Positions 49,438 through 57,995 are shown, numbered from the stretch's first letter. The stretch: DNA of 64,000 nucleotides from Nonomuraea thailandensis (GCF_024172165.1 NZ_JAMZEB010000002.1:10736001-10800000); one strand, 5' to 3'. Notes: generated by a model not told the origin, from the sequence alone. Made by a program: numbers and translations.

Positions 49438-50922
49438 ATGCGACGCGAGTTCAAGCTTCCCGACGTCGGTGAGGGGCTGACGGAGGCCGAGATCGTCCGC
49501 TGGCACGTCAAGGCGGGCGACACGGTCAAGGTCAACCAGATCGTGGTGGAGATCGAGACGGCCAAGTCGATCGTCGAGCTGCCCATCCCGTGGGACGGGG
49601 TGGTGGCCGGCCTGATGGCCGAGGAGGGCGACACGATCGACGTCGGCGTCGCCATCATCGCCGTGGACACCGCGGAGGAGGGCGGCACAGGGGTGCCCTC
49701 CGGAGCCGCGACGCCCGCCCAGGCCACGGACGACGTCGCCGCCCTGGCCGACGACATGGTCCCGAAGCCGCCGGCGGAGGGCGCGGTGGAGCCCGGCGCC
49801 CACGGCAGCCCGGCCCCCAAGGAGGAACGCCAGGCGGTCCTGGTCGGCTACGGCGTCAAGACCGGCGCCACCAAACGCCGCCCCCGCAAGCAGCCGGCCC
49901 CCGGCGTCGCCGCCAACCCGGTGGCCAACCCGTCCCGCGTGGAGGTGGACGGCCCGCCCGCCCCGGCCCCGTCCCCGTCCCCGGCTGCGTCCCCGGCTCC
50001 GGTTCCGGCTCTGGCCTCGACGGTGCCGGCAGAGACGCCCGCGACGCCCGGCCGGGTGGCCGTCCTGGCCAAGCCCCCGGTCCGCAAGCTGGCCAAGGAC
50101 CTGGGCGTCGACCTGGCGTCCCTCACCGGCACGGGCCCCCAGGGCTCGATCACCCGCGACGACGTCCACGCGGCGGCCCAGGCCCCCGCCGAGGAACCGG
50201 CGGCCGCGGCCACCCCCGCCCTGCGCGAGGAGCGCCTCCCCGTCAAGGGCGTGCGCAAGGCGACCGCCCAGGCCATGGTCACCAGCGCCTTCACCGCCCC
50301 GCACGTCACCGAGTTCCTCCAGGTGGACATGACGGGCACCATGGAGGCGGTGCGGCGCCTGCGCGCCATGCCCGACTTCGCGGAGATCAAGGTCTCCCCG
50401 CTGCTCCTGGTGAGCAAGGCGGTCCTGACGGCGGTCAGGCGCCACCCGCTGATCAACTCGGCGTGGGACGAGCAGGCCGGGGAGATCGTGGTCAAGCACT
50501 ACGTGAACCTCGGGATCGCCGCCGCCACCCCGCGGGGCCTCCTGGTCCCCAACGTCAAGGACGCCCAGGGCCTGTCCCTGCCCGCCCTGGCCGGCGCCCT
50601 GGCCCAGCTCACGGAGACGGCCAGAGCCGGGCGCACCCAACCGGCGGAGATGTCCGGCGGCACCATCACCATCTCCAACGTCGGCGTCTTCGGAGTGGAC
50701 ACCGGCACCCCGATCATCAACCCCGGTGAGGCCGCCATCCTCGCCGTGGGCCAGATCAGGGACATGCCGTGGGTCGTGGACGGCGAGCTCGCGGTGCGCA
50801 AGGTGACGACCCTGTCGCTCTCGTTCGACCACCGCATCGTCGACGGCGAGCTCGGCTCGCTCTTCCTCGCCGACGTGGGCGCCATGCTGGAGGACCCCCT
50901 CCGCATGCTCGCCTGGAGCTAG
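49438..50922 (+). CDS. 2-oxo acid dehydrogenase E2 (dihydrolipoyl acyltransferase)
   Basis: 494 aa. One N-terminal lipoyl domain with lipoyl-Lys in EIETAKSIVE (residue about 43), a long Ala/Pro hinge, a peripheral-subunit-binding domain (VRKLAKDLGVDLASLTGTGP) near 230 and a catalytic domain with GGTITISNVGVFG and the active-site FDHRIVDGE (His and Asp). Only one lipoyl domain, as in branched-chain E2. The E3 binding partner is probably LpdA at 13 kb. GGGGGT-like SD before ATG 49438. A strong terminator follows. Confidence 0.94.
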   Translation: MRREFKLPDVGEGLTEAEIVRWHVKAGDTVKVNQIVVEIETAKSIVELPIPWDGVVAGLMAEEGDTIDVGVAIIAVDTAEEGGTGVPSGAATPAQATDDVAALADDMVPKPPAEGAVEPGAHGSPAPKEERQAVLVGYGVKTGATKRRPRKQPAPGVAANPVANPSRVEVDGPPAPAPSPSPAASPAPVPALASTVPAETPATPGRVAVLAKPPVRKLAKDLGVDLASLTGTGPQGSITRDDVHAAAQAPAEEPAAAATPALREERLPVKGVRKATAQAMVTSAFTAPHVTEFLQVDMTGTMEAVRRLRAMPDFAEIKVSPLLLVSKAVLTAVRRHPLINSAWDEQAGEIVVKHYVNLGIAAATPRGLLVPNVKDAQGLSLPALAGALAQLTETARAGRTQPAEMSGGTITISNVGVFGVDTGTPIINPGEAAILAVGQIRDMPWVVDGELAVRKVTTLSLSFDHRIVDGELGSLFLADVGAMLEDPLRMLAWS

Positions 50923-50934
50923 AACCCGAACGGA

Positions 50935-50979
50935 GTACGGCGACCGCCGGGAGGACCCCTCTCCCGGCGATCGCCGTAC
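50935..50979 (+). terminator. Strong hairpin after the E1/E2 operon
   Basis: A 19-bp stem (GTACGGCGACCGCCGGGAG at 50935-50953 with its complement at 50961-50979) with one C-A mismatch and a 7-nt loop, 13 bp past the E2 stop. Very stable, no T-run; also likely to act as an mRNA 3' stabiliser. Confidence 0.75.
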
Positions 50980-51052
50980 GGCGGGGGACGCCCGCACCCA
51001 CTGACGTCAGAGCGACCAGGGTTCCGCCAGATACATCGATATGGTGGCGAAT

Positions 51053-51346
51053 ATGATTCGCCACATCGTGCTGTTCACCTGGACCGAGACCGCGACCGCC
51101 GAGCAGAAGGCCGCCGTCACGGCTGAGCTGGGCAAACTCCCCGACCTCATCCCGCAGCTCCGCGCCTACACGGTCGGCGCGGACGCGGGAATCAACCAGG
51201 GCAACCACGAGTTCGCCGTGGTGGCGGACTTCGACGACGTGGGCGACTACCTGACCTACCGCGACCACCCGGCCCACCAGAAGGTGATCGCCGACCACAT
51301 CAAGCCGATCCTTGCGACCCGCGCCGCCGTCCAGCTGAGCCTCTAG
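51053..51346 (+). CDS. Dabb-family (stress-responsive dimeric alpha/beta-barrel) protein
   Basis: 97 aa, whole length a Dabb domain: MIRHIVLFTW start, TVGADAGINQGNHEFAVVAD and HPAHQKVIADHIKPI. Most members are small, dimeric and of unknown function; some are olivetolic-acid-cyclase-like. ATG 51053 gives the family start; an in-frame ATG at 51041 is weaker. Its TAG stop shares CTAG with the opposing frame. Confidence 0.85.
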   Translation: MIRHIVLFTWTETATAEQKAAVTAELGKLPDLIPQLRAYTVGADAGINQGNHEFAVVADFDDVGDYLTYRDHPAHQKVIADHIKPILATRAAVQLSL

Positions 51347-51609
51347 CCCCGGAGCTGATCCGCCTGGAGCTCGGATACTGACCAGCTCCAGGAGCCGGCC
51401 CATCCAGTTGCGTCCTGAGGCGATCCAGTAGTCCGAAGCCCACCCGTCGTCGTGGATGCGCGCGGTGCCCGCACCGGCCGGGATCTCCGCGAGCTGGCGT
51501 ACACGACCAGCTCGGTCAGGATGTAGTGGCCGCCGTCGCGGATGAACGCGGGCCGCGACAGGCCGTCGATCCGCTCGCCGTCGACCTCCCTGAACGTCCG
51601 GTTCAGCAC
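51343..51609 (-). pseudogene. Small gene with internal frameshift, unknown
   Basis: GTG start at 51609. The first 39 residues look real: LNRTFREVDGERIDGLSRPA followed by GHYILTELVVYA. Then the frame becomes Arg/Ser/Thr noise to a TAG at 51343. A neighbouring frame from there reads LAEIPAGAGTARIHDDGWAS and DYWIASGRNW, which is plausible. One indel near 51490 would fuse the two halves. Either decayed or misread; family not recognised. The 3' end of the restored frame cannot be placed reliably. Confidence 0.4.
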
Positions 51610-51635
51610 GGCCGAGAGCCTAGACGATCAACCGC

Positions 51636-51860
51636 TCAGAGATCAGGCGGGTTGTTCTCGCGGTGCATCAGCCTGTTGTCGGAGGTCTGGCCCCGCCGGG
51701 GGGCCAGCACGATGCTCAGCACCACTCCCACGCCACCGACGATCATGAAGATGAGGCCGATGACGTCCATGTGGACGCTCTGCCCGAACACGTCGGGCTC
51801 GATCGCGAACCTCAGGATGGCGCCAAGCGTGAGGAAGAAGATGCTTACCCCGACACCCAT
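51636..51860 (-). CDS. Small DUF6458-like membrane protein
   Basis: 74 aa: GVGVSIFFLTLGAILRFAI, a central extracytoplasmic loop (EPDVFGQSVHMD), second helix VIGLIFMIVGGVGVVLSIVL and a polar tail. The pattern fits DUF6458, a family of two-helix actinobacterial membrane proteins. ATG 51860 has GGAGG at 5 nt; the longer frame to 51899 does not. Function unknown. Confidence 0.75.
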   Translation of the reverse strand: MGVGVSIFFLTLGAILRFAIEPDVFGQSVHMDVIGLIFMIVGGVGVVLSIVLAPRRGQTSDNRLMHRENNPPDL

Positions 51861-51931
51861 GACGACCTCCAGGCAAACGGCGAGTACAGCCTCGGTCATA
51901 CCCGGCTATCGCCGATCACACCCGTCGCATC

Positions 51932-52870
51932 TCACGCAAGGCAGGACAACGGCTGCCCGCCGTTGTAGGTGATCATGTCGAGTACGGCGGTGACCAGGTC
52001 GATCGGCGCGCCCAGGGGGTGCCCGTCGAGCTCGGCGTAGGCGCGGTGCAGGTTGCCCACGATGCGCTCGGCGTCCAGCAGCCCGGCCCACTCGCCCAGG
52101 TCGGTCTCCCTGGCCGCCTCCAGCGGCGTCAGGCCCGCCTCCTTGCCCCGCCTGGCGGTCTCCTGGACGAAGCGCAGGTAACCCTCGACCGGCTCGTACG
52201 CCTCCGGCCCGCACACCTCGCCGTGCCCGGGCACGATGGTCTCGGCGCCGAGCTCCCGTAGCTGCTCGACGGCCCGTAGCGCCCCGGCCACCGAGCCCAT
52301 CAGCACGAACGGGGTGCCGCCGTTGAAGACCAGGTCGCCGGCGAACAGCAGCCGCCGCTCCGGGATCCACACGTAGGAGTCGTTGGTGGTGTGGGCCGCG
52401 TGCCCGACGTGCCGCACCTCGCAGCGCAGCTCGTCGGAGTGCAGGGTGACGCGGTCGGTGAAGGTGAGGAACGGCGGGGTCGGCTCCATCTTGCCCCACT
52501 CCACCTCGGGCGACCAGGCGGCGCGGTAGGCGGGCACGCCGTCGGCGATGATCTGCTCGCGCACGCCCTCGTGCCCGACGATCGTGGCCTCGGGGAACAG
52601 CCAGTTGCCGAACGTGTGGTCACCGTGGTGGTGGGTGTTGACCAGCGTGGTGATCGGCCGGTCGGTGACCTTGCCGATGGCCTGGCGGAAGGCGCGCGTG
52701 CGGCGTTCGGTCGAGCAGGCGTCGATGACGACGACGCCGCGCCGCCCGGCCAGGAAGCCGGTGTTGTTGATCCACCAGCTCCCGTCGGGCTGCAGGTAGG
52801 CGTAGACGCCGTCGGACACCTCTTCGACGCGCGGCGGTGGCAGGGGATGGTCGTGCGCGGAGGAGCTCAT
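51932..52870 (-). CDS. Metallo-beta-lactamase-fold hydrolase
   Basis: 312 aa. MBL-fold zinc hydrolase with NTHHHGDHTFGNW, AGDLVFNGGTP and PGHGEVCG metal-binding blocks. A C-terminal alpha-helical extension (about 90 residues) follows, as in SoxH/quinoprotein-relay-type members. Substrate unknown; lactonase, thioesterase-like or related. ATG 52870 begins SSSAHDHPLP; the longer frame to 52909 is not supported. Confidence 0.85.
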   Translation of the reverse strand: MSSSAHDHPLPPPRVEEVSDGVYAYLQPDGSWWINNTGFLAGRRGVVVIDACSTERRTRAFRQAIGKVTDRPITTLVNTHHHGDHTFGNWLFPEATIVGHEGVREQIIADGVPAYRAAWSPEVEWGKMEPTPPFLTFTDRVTLHSDELRCEVRHVGHAAHTTNDSYVWIPERRLLFAGDLVFNGGTPFVLMGSVAGALRAVEQLRELGAETIVPGHGEVCGPEAYEPVEGYLRFVQETARRGKEAGLTPLEAARETDLGEWAGLLDAERIVGNLHRAYAELDGHPLGAPIDLVTAVLDMITYNGGQPLSCLA

Positions 52871-52982
52871 GGCAAGGAACGTACAAGACGGCGTGCCGAG
52901 GCCCCTCACAAGGCGGCAGGGCGCCCGCTCGCGGTCGGGCGCCCTGCCGGTGTGACTGCCGCGGGTGGCAGCGAGGTGTGGC

Positions 52983-54788
52983 TCAGAAGGCCTCTTCGGG
53001 CAGCTCCATCAGCTCCAGGCCGGTCGCCGCGAGCACGCGCCGCTCGGCGGCCAGCCGGGGCAGCACGGTCTTGGCGAAGAACGAGGCGGCCCCGACCTTG
53101 CCCTGGTAGAACGGGTCCTCACCCTCGGCCAGCCTGGCCAGCGCCACCTCGGCCTGGCGCAGCAGCAGCCAGCCGATGACCAGGTCGCCGAGCGCGAGCA
53201 GCAGCCTCGTGGTGTTCAGCCCGACCTTGTAGACCTCCGTGGGCGTCTCCAGCGAGCCGAGCGCCCAGCCCGCCATGGTGTCGCCCATGGCCTTGACCTC
53301 GGCCGCGGCCTCGGCGAGCAGCTTGCGCTCCTCCTTGAGCCGCCCGTTGCCCGCCTCGGACCCGGCGAACTCGTTGATCTCGGCCAGCAGCGCGCCGATC
53401 GCGGCGCCCTGGTTGCGCAGGATCTTCCTGAAGAACAGGTCCTGGCCCTGGATGGCGGTCGTGCCCTCGTACAGGGAGTCGATCTTGGCGTCGCGGATGT
53501 ACTGCTCGATCGGGTAGTCCTGGAGATATCCGGAGCCGCCGAGGGTCTGCAGGGAGCGGGAGAGCAGCTCGTACGACCGCTCGGAGCCGACGCCCTTGAC
53601 GATGGGCAGCAGCAGGTCGTTCATGGCGGCGGCGTGCCGGTCGTCCGGGTCGATGAGCAGCGTGTCCTGGAACGTGGCCGTGTAGAGCACCAGCGCCCGC
53701 ATGCCCTCGGCGTACGCCTTCTGCAGCATGAGCTCGCGCCGCACGTCGGGGTGGTGGGTGACGGTCACCCGGGGAGAGGCCTTGTCGGCCATCTTCGCCA
53801 GGTCGGCGCCCTGGACGCGGGACTTGGCGTACTCGAGGGCGTTCAGGTAGCCGGTGGAGAGCGTGGCGATGGCCTTGGTGCCGACCATCATGCGGGCGTG
53901 CTCGATCACCATGAACATCTGCTTGATGCCCTCGTGCACCTCGCCGACCAGCCAGCCGACCGCGGGGTGCTTGTCGCCGAAGGTCAGCTCGCAGGTCGTG
54001 GAGACCTTCAGGCCCATCTTCTTCTCGACGTTGGTGACGTAGGCGCCGTTGCGCTCGCCGAGCTCGCCGGTCTCCAGGTTCACGTGGAACTTCGGCACGA
54101 GGAACATCGACAGCCCCTTGGTGCCGGGGCCGTGGCCCTCGGGGCGGGCCAGCACCAGGTGGAAGATGTTGTCGGACATGTCGTGCTCGGCGCTGGTGAT
54201 GAAGCGCTTGACGCCCTCGATGTGCCAGGTGCCGTCGGGCTGGCGTACCGCCTTCGTACGGCCGGCGCCCACGTCGGAGCCCGCGTCGGGCTCGGTGAGC
54301 ACCATGGTGGCGCCCCAGCTCTTCTCGATGGCCAGCTCGGCGAAGCGCTTCTGCTCCGGGGTGCCCAGCTTCCACAGGGTGTAGGCGAAGTTGGGGCCGG
54401 CCGCGTACATGTACAGGGCGGGGTTCGCGCCCAGCACCATCTCGGCGGTGGCCCAGGCGAGGGTGCGCGGGATGCCGGGGCCGCCCAGGTCGGTGGGCAG
54501 GTCGAGGTGCGCCCAGCCGCCGTCGACCAGCGCCTTGTACGACTTCTTGAAGCCTTCGGGCACCTTGACGGTGGAGGTGGCCGCGTCGAACACCGGCGGG
54601 TTCCTGTCGCCCTCCTCGAAGGAGTCGGCGAGCACTCCGGTGGCGAGCCGGTTCATCTCGTCGAGCACGCTGCGCGCGACGTCCTCGTCCACTTCCGAGA
54701 AGGGTCCGGTGCCGAGGATCTCGCCTCTCCCGAAGACCTCGAAGAGGTTGAATTCCAGGTCACGCACGTTGCTCTGGTAGTGGCCCAT
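52983..54788 (-). CDS. Acyl-CoA dehydrogenase, long form
   Basis: 601 aa FAD enzyme of the longer acyl-CoA dehydrogenase subclass with a C-terminal extension of about 130 residues (FadE5-like). Visible: MVLTEPDAGSDVG (FAD/substrate loop), GVKRFITSAEHDMSDNI, HARMMVGTKAIATLSTGY and catalytic Glu in SLYEGTTAIQGQD. It oxidises the alpha-beta bond of acyl-CoA in beta-oxidation; chain length unknown. Two dyads between its start and the divergent methyltransferase gene suggest TetR-type regulation. Confidence 0.92.
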   Translation of the reverse strand: MGHYQSNVRDLEFNLFEVFGRGEILGTGPFSEVDEDVARSVLDEMNRLATGVLADSFEEGDRNPPVFDAATSTVKVPEGFKKSYKALVDGGWAHLDLPTDLGGPGIPRTLAWATAEMVLGANPALYMYAAGPNFAYTLWKLGTPEQKRFAELAIEKSWGATMVLTEPDAGSDVGAGRTKAVRQPDGTWHIEGVKRFITSAEHDMSDNIFHLVLARPEGHGPGTKGLSMFLVPKFHVNLETGELGERNGAYVTNVEKKMGLKVSTTCELTFGDKHPAVGWLVGEVHEGIKQMFMVIEHARMMVGTKAIATLSTGYLNALEYAKSRVQGADLAKMADKASPRVTVTHHPDVRRELMLQKAYAEGMRALVLYTATFQDTLLIDPDDRHAAAMNDLLLPIVKGVGSERSYELLSRSLQTLGGSGYLQDYPIEQYIRDAKIDSLYEGTTAIQGQDLFFRKILRNQGAAIGALLAEINEFAGSEAGNGRLKEERKLLAEAAAEVKAMGDTMAGWALGSLETPTEVYKVGLNTTRLLLALGDLVIGWLLLRQAEVALARLAEGEDPFYQGKVGAASFFAKTVLPRLAAERRVLAATGLELMELPEEAF

Positions 54789-54819
54789 GGGCGTCGATCT
54801 CCTTGAACCGAGGCATTTC

Positions 54820-54840
54820 TACTGGTGAGTAACCTTACTC
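54820..54840. promoter_or_regulatory. Overlapping dyads upstream of acyl-CoA dehydrogenase
   Basis: TACT-GGTG-AGTA (54820-54831) and GAGTAA-CC-TTACTC (54827-54840), the latter a perfect 6-bp dyad, overlap by five bases about 32-50 bp upstream of the dehydrogenase ATG. The arrangement resembles operators of TetR-type fatty-acid regulators. No such regulator gene is adjacent. Confidence 0.45.
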
Positions 54841-54890
54841 TGAAATGCTACCCGCGGGTAACCCGTCATATGCGTGGCATGCTCATCTCC

Positions 54891-55688
54891 ATGGACGCCG
54901 CAGAACTCGCCGCCCGATGGCGGGAACGCCTGGAATCGTGGGCGATTCCGGACGAGATCCTGGCCAAGGCCCCCGTGGATCCGTGGAGTCATTCGCCGGA
55001 GAGGTTCGGCACCCGCACCGACAGGGCGCTGGCCGAGCCCGACGACGGCCCCACCATGACCCGCCTGTCCGAGGCGCTGCCCGACAAGGGCACGCTGCTC
55101 GACGTCGGCTCGGGCCCCGGCGCGGCCTCCCTGCCGCTGCACGCGCGCATCGGCCACCTCTACGCGGTCGACACCTCCGCCTCCATGCTCGAAGGGCTGA
55201 CGGCCAGGGCGGAGAAGCTGGGCGTGCCGGTCACGGCGGTCGAGGGCCGCTGGCCCGACGTCTCCGGCCAGGTGCCGAAGGCGGACGTGGCCGTGGCGGC
55301 GCACGTCGTCTACAACGTGCCCGACCTGGCCGACTTCCTGCTGGCGCTGGACGCCCGCACGCAGGGGCGGGTGGTCCTGGAGCTGCCGCACCGCCACCCG
55401 ATGAGCTGGATGACGCCGCTGTGGCAGCACTTCCACGGCGTCGACCGGCCGGTGCGGCCCATCGCGGAGGACTGCGTGGCGCTGGCGGCGGCGCTCGGCT
55501 TCAACGTGCGGGTGGAGGAGAGGGAAGCCCCGCTGGAACGTTTCATGTCGCTGGAGGAGCTGGCCGCCAGCGCGGTGCGCAGGGTGTGCCTCGACCCCTC
55601 GCGGGCGGAGGAGGTGGGGCGGACGGCGGCGGAGCTCGGCATGTGGCCGGTGCCGCGCGACCGGTGGGTCACCATCTGGTGGGAATGA
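54891..55688 (+). CDS. SAM-dependent methyltransferase, unknown substrate
   Basis: 265 aa, class I Rossmann methyltransferase. SAM motif I LLDVGSGPGAASLPLHARIG, acidic motif II AVDTSASMLEGL, VVYNVPDLADFL post-strand region and a C-terminal helical domain ending in VTIWWE. ATG 54891 is the first good start; 102 bp separate it from the divergent dehydrogenase. Small molecule target inferred only from fold. Confidence 0.82.
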   Translation: MDAAELAARWRERLESWAIPDEILAKAPVDPWSHSPERFGTRTDRALAEPDDGPTMTRLSEALPDKGTLLDVGSGPGAASLPLHARIGHLYAVDTSASMLEGLTARAEKLGVPVTAVEGRWPDVSGQVPKADVAVAAHVVYNVPDLADFLLALDARTQGRVVLELPHRHPMSWMTPLWQHFHGVDRPVRPIAEDCVALAAALGFNVRVEEREAPLERFMSLEELAASAVRRVCLDPSRAEEVGRTAAELGMWPVPRDRWVTIWWE

Positions 55689-55730
55689 CCGGCCTGCCCT
55701 GCACGTTCCCCTAGATGAGCCAGTGAGCTC

Positions 55731-55802
55731 CCGGACGAGACGCGCCGTACCCGGTACGCCAAGACGACGCACTCCAAGTCAGTCTCGTCTCTCAGGGAGT
55801 GC
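55731..55802 (+). ncRNA. Guanidine-III (ykkC-III) riboswitch with SD-sequestering platform
   Basis: Aptamer 55731-55770: CCGGACGAG, GCGCCGTACCCGG and AAGACGACGC in the order of the known guanidine-III class (recalled T. fusca form: CCGGACGAGG, GCGCCGUACCCGG, AAGACGGCGC). Helix P1 pairs GCGCCGT (55742-55748) with ACGACGC (55764-55770), with one C-A mismatch; CCGG at 55731 can pair with CCGG at 55751 as pseudoknot. Downstream GCACTCC (55769-55775) can pair with GGAGTGC (55796-55802), hiding the Shine-Dalgarno of the exporter gene; it shares GC 55769-55770 with P1. Translational control is inferred. Confidence 0.85.
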
Positions 55803-55807
55803 TTCTC

Positions 55808-56122
55808 ATGGCGTGGATCGTCCTCGTGCTGGCCGGCCTCTTCGAGGTCACCATGGCCCTCTCGCTCAAGCTCAGCAACGGCTTCTCGCACCTGTGGTGG
55901 ACGCTGTCGTTCCTGGTCACGGCCGTGCTCAGCTTCGGCCTGCTCGCCTACGCGCTCAAGACGCTGGAGGTCGGCACCGCGTACGCCGTCTGGACCGGCG
56001 TCGGCGCGGCCGGCACCGCGCTGCTCGGCATGATCGCCATGGGCGACCAGGTGTCGCCGGCGCGGCTCGTCTCCATCGCGCTGATCCTGGCCGGGGTCAT
56101 CGGCCTCAAGACACTGGCTTAA
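55808..56122 (+). CDS. sugE: SMR-family exporter (SugE/Gdx type), riboswitch-controlled
   Basis: 104 aa with four helices: AWIVLVLAGLFEVTMALSLK carries the essential membrane Glu (FEV), then KTLEVGTAYAVWTGVGAAGT, with the Gdx-type GAAG/T region. Under a guanidine-III riboswitch this is a guanidinium/proton antiporter (Gdx). ATG 55808 lies 8 nt after GGAG; the GTG at 55799 falls inside the Shine-Dalgarno helix and is rejected. Confidence 0.92.
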   Translation: MAWIVLVLAGLFEVTMALSLKLSNGFSHLWWTLSFLVTAVLSFGLLAYALKTLEVGTAYAVWTGVGAAGTALLGMIAMGDQVSPARLVSIALILAGVIGLKTLA

Positions 56123-56152
56123 CGGCTTTGGCGGTGTCTATTGTGGTGACCC

Positions 56153-56533
56153 ATGATCGAAATTCATGCTGTCACCATTGACGCCGCCGACCCGTACGCC
56201 ATCGCGAGCTGGTGGAGCGAGGCCACCGGCCTGCCCCTGGGCGAGGGTGACGAACCGGGCGACGACGAGGTCATGCTGCGCACCCCCCAGGACCCGTTCC
56301 TGCTGTTCATCCGCGTCCCCGAGGGCAAGACCGTCAAGAACCGGGTGCACCTCGACGTCAACGGCACCGAGGGCAGGACCCGTGACCAGGAGGTCGAGCG
56401 GCTCATCGGGCTCGGCGCGACCGTCCACGACGATCTGCGCAAGCCCGATGGCACCGGCTGGGTCACCATGCTCGACCCCGAGGGCAACGAGTTCTGCGTG
56501 TGCAGGAGTACTGCGGAGAGGGAGGCTCAGTAG
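56153..56533 (+). CDS. VOC/glyoxalase-like protein
   Basis: 126 aa of the vicinal-oxygen-chelate fold: IEIHAVTIDAADPYAIASWW, HLDVNGTEG, LGATVHDDLRK and terminal MLDPEGNEFCV. A glyoxalase-like protein of unknown substrate, common singly in actinobacteria. Possible metal ligands His5, His63 and Glu in GNEFCV. It follows the SMR gene by 30 bp on the same strand. Confidence 0.85.
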   Translation: MIEIHAVTIDAADPYAIASWWSEATGLPLGEGDEPGDDEVMLRTPQDPFLLFIRVPEGKTVKNRVHLDVNGTEGRTRDQEVERLIGLGATVHDDLRKPDGTGWVTMLDPEGNEFCVCRSTAEREAQ

Positions 56534-56535
56534 GG

Positions 56536-56988
56536 TCACCGGGCCGACCGCGCTCGTCCCTGCATCGTGAGCGTCAGCACGCCCGCGATCAGGTAGACGA
56601 GCGCGCCGTGCCACAGCGCGTCGATGGCCGAGCCGAACACCCCCTCGCCGTCGAGCACGAGCTGCACCGGGTAGTCCAGCACGGCCACGATGCCGGCCGG
56701 CAGCAGCGCGAACTTGAACGGGTGCCTGAGCGACCAGATCCGCGCCTGGCGGGTCACCCGGTCGCCCTCGTTCGGCTTGGACACCGCGCCGATCGCGGCG
56801 ACCAGCGCGAACAGGCTGATGCCCAGGCCCAGCGACCAGACCAGGCCGGCGGTGCCGGTGAGCCAGCCCACGCCGAAGCTGACGGCGGTCACGGCGGCGC
56901 CGCTGACGGCGGCGGTCTTCCAAGGGGCGCCGCGCAGCGCGGCGCCCGACAGCGATACCTCGTCGCGTCGACTGATTTCATTGCTCAT
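56536..56988 (-). CDS. Small membrane protein, unknown
   Basis: 150 aa with about four helices (AVTAVSFGVGWLTGTAG, VWSLGLGISLFALVAAIGAV, ALLPAGIVAVLDYPVQLVL and ALVYLIAGVLTLTM) in a hydrophilic-ended layout. Conserved-looking basic stretch RQARIWSLRHPFK between helices 2 and 3. ATG 56988 with GAAGG upstream. Ends 2 bp from the convergent VOC gene. No family recognised. Confidence 0.65.
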   Translation of the reverse strand: MSNEISRRDEVSLSGAALRGAPWKTAAVSGAAVTAVSFGVGWLTGTAGLVWSLGLGISLFALVAAIGAVSKPNEGDRVTRQARIWSLRHPFKFALLPAGIVAVLDYPVQLVLDGEGVFGSAIDALWHGALVYLIAGVLTLTMQGRARSAR

Positions 56989-57071
56989 GCCTTCATGCTG
57001 CCCTTCGCCTGCCCCTGGAGGCATCGGGGTCCGACCCTGAGCTGTCCCTGGGAAACTGGCATGATTCGGGC

Positions 57072-57995
57072 ATGCGGGATATAGAGATCGTGCGACTTGG
57101 TCCGGACGAAGGCGAGCGGCTGCGGGAGGTGCGGCTGCGCGCGTTGCGGGACGCGCCGGACGCGTTCGGCTCCTCCTACGCCCGTGAGATCGAGTTCCCG
57201 CCGCGGAAGTGGGCGGAGCGGCTGGCGAACCAGGACTCGCGCTGGTGGGTGGCCACGCGCGACGGCGCCGACGCGGGGCTGGTGTGCGTGCGCCTGGAGG
57301 AGGGCGCGGCCCACCTGCTGTCCATGTGGGTGGCGCCCGAGGCCAGGAAGGACGGCGTCGGCTCCCGGCTGGTGGACGAGGCCGTCAAGTGGGCCAGGAC
57401 CACGGGAGCCGAGGAGATCGGCCTGTGGGCGGTGGACGAGAACCACGCCGCCCGCGGCCTGTACGCGCGCAAGGGCTTCACGCGCAGCGGCAAGGTGATG
57501 GCGCTGCCGTCCAACCCGGCGCTCATGGAGTCCCACTACGTGCTGTCCCTGCTCTTCCGGCGGGCGCGCAGGCAGGACGTGCCGGCGATCGTGGCGATGC
57601 TGGCCGACGACCCGCTCGGCGCCCAGAGAGAGGGCGATCCGGGCGACGAGCGTTACCTGGCGGCGTTCGACCGGATCGACGCCGACCCGTACGACGAGCT
57701 GATCGTGGCCGAGCGCGACGGCAAGGTGGTGGGCACGATGCAGCTCACGTACCTGGCCGGGCTGTCGCGGCTGGGCGCCGAGCGGTGCCAGATCGAGGCC
57801 GTCAGGGTCGCCGCGTCCACCCGCGGCCAGGGCCTGGGCCGCAAGATGATCGCCTGGGCGATCGACCGGGCGCGGGCGCGCGGGTGCGCGATGGTGCAGC
57901 TCACCTCCGACAGGTCACGTACGGACGCGCACCGCTTCTACGACGGCCTCGGCTTCACCGCCTCCCACGTCGGCTACAAGCTCAAGCTGGACTGA
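57072..57995 (+). CDS. Tandem GNAT acetyltransferase (two domains)
   Basis: 307 aa with two GNAT domains. N-domain (1-155): AHLLSMWVAPEARKDGVGSR has V-G-S-R in place of the classic R/Q-x-x-G-x-G/A. C-domain (160-307): IEAVRVAASTRGQGLGRKM with the complete loop, then SDRSRTDAHRFYDGLGFTAS. One domain may be regulatory, as in mycothiol synthase-like tandem proteins. ATG 57072, divergent from the small membrane protein. Overlaps the convergent oxidoreductase gene by 14 bp. Confidence 0.85.
   Translation: MRDIEIVRLGPDEGERLREVRLRALRDAPDAFGSSYAREIEFPPRKWAERLANQDSRWWVATRDGADAGLVCVRLEEGAAHLLSMWVAPEARKDGVGSRLVDEAVKWARTTGAEEIGLWAVDENHAARGLYARKGFTRSGKVMALPSNPALMESHYVLSLLFRRARRQDVPAIVAMLADDPLGAQREGDPGDERYLAAFDRIDADPYDELIVAERDGKVVGTMQLTYLAGLSRLGAERCQIEAVRVAASTRGQGLGRKMIAWAIDRARARGCAMVQLTSDRSRTDAHRFYDGLGFTASHVGYKLKLD

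Noticed and set aside
47221..50997. Open frame of more than 1200 codons on the minus strand opposite E1alpha, E1beta and E2
   Set aside because: It mirrors three well-identified genes, has Arg/Val/His/Gly-rich composition without any family motif, and arises because stops are rare in GC-rich antisense frames.
55799..55807. GTG start for the SMR exporter
   Set aside because: It lies within the Shine-Dalgarno/anti-SD helix and would leave the protein without a ribosome-binding site; ATG 55808 fits the family start and riboswitch logic.
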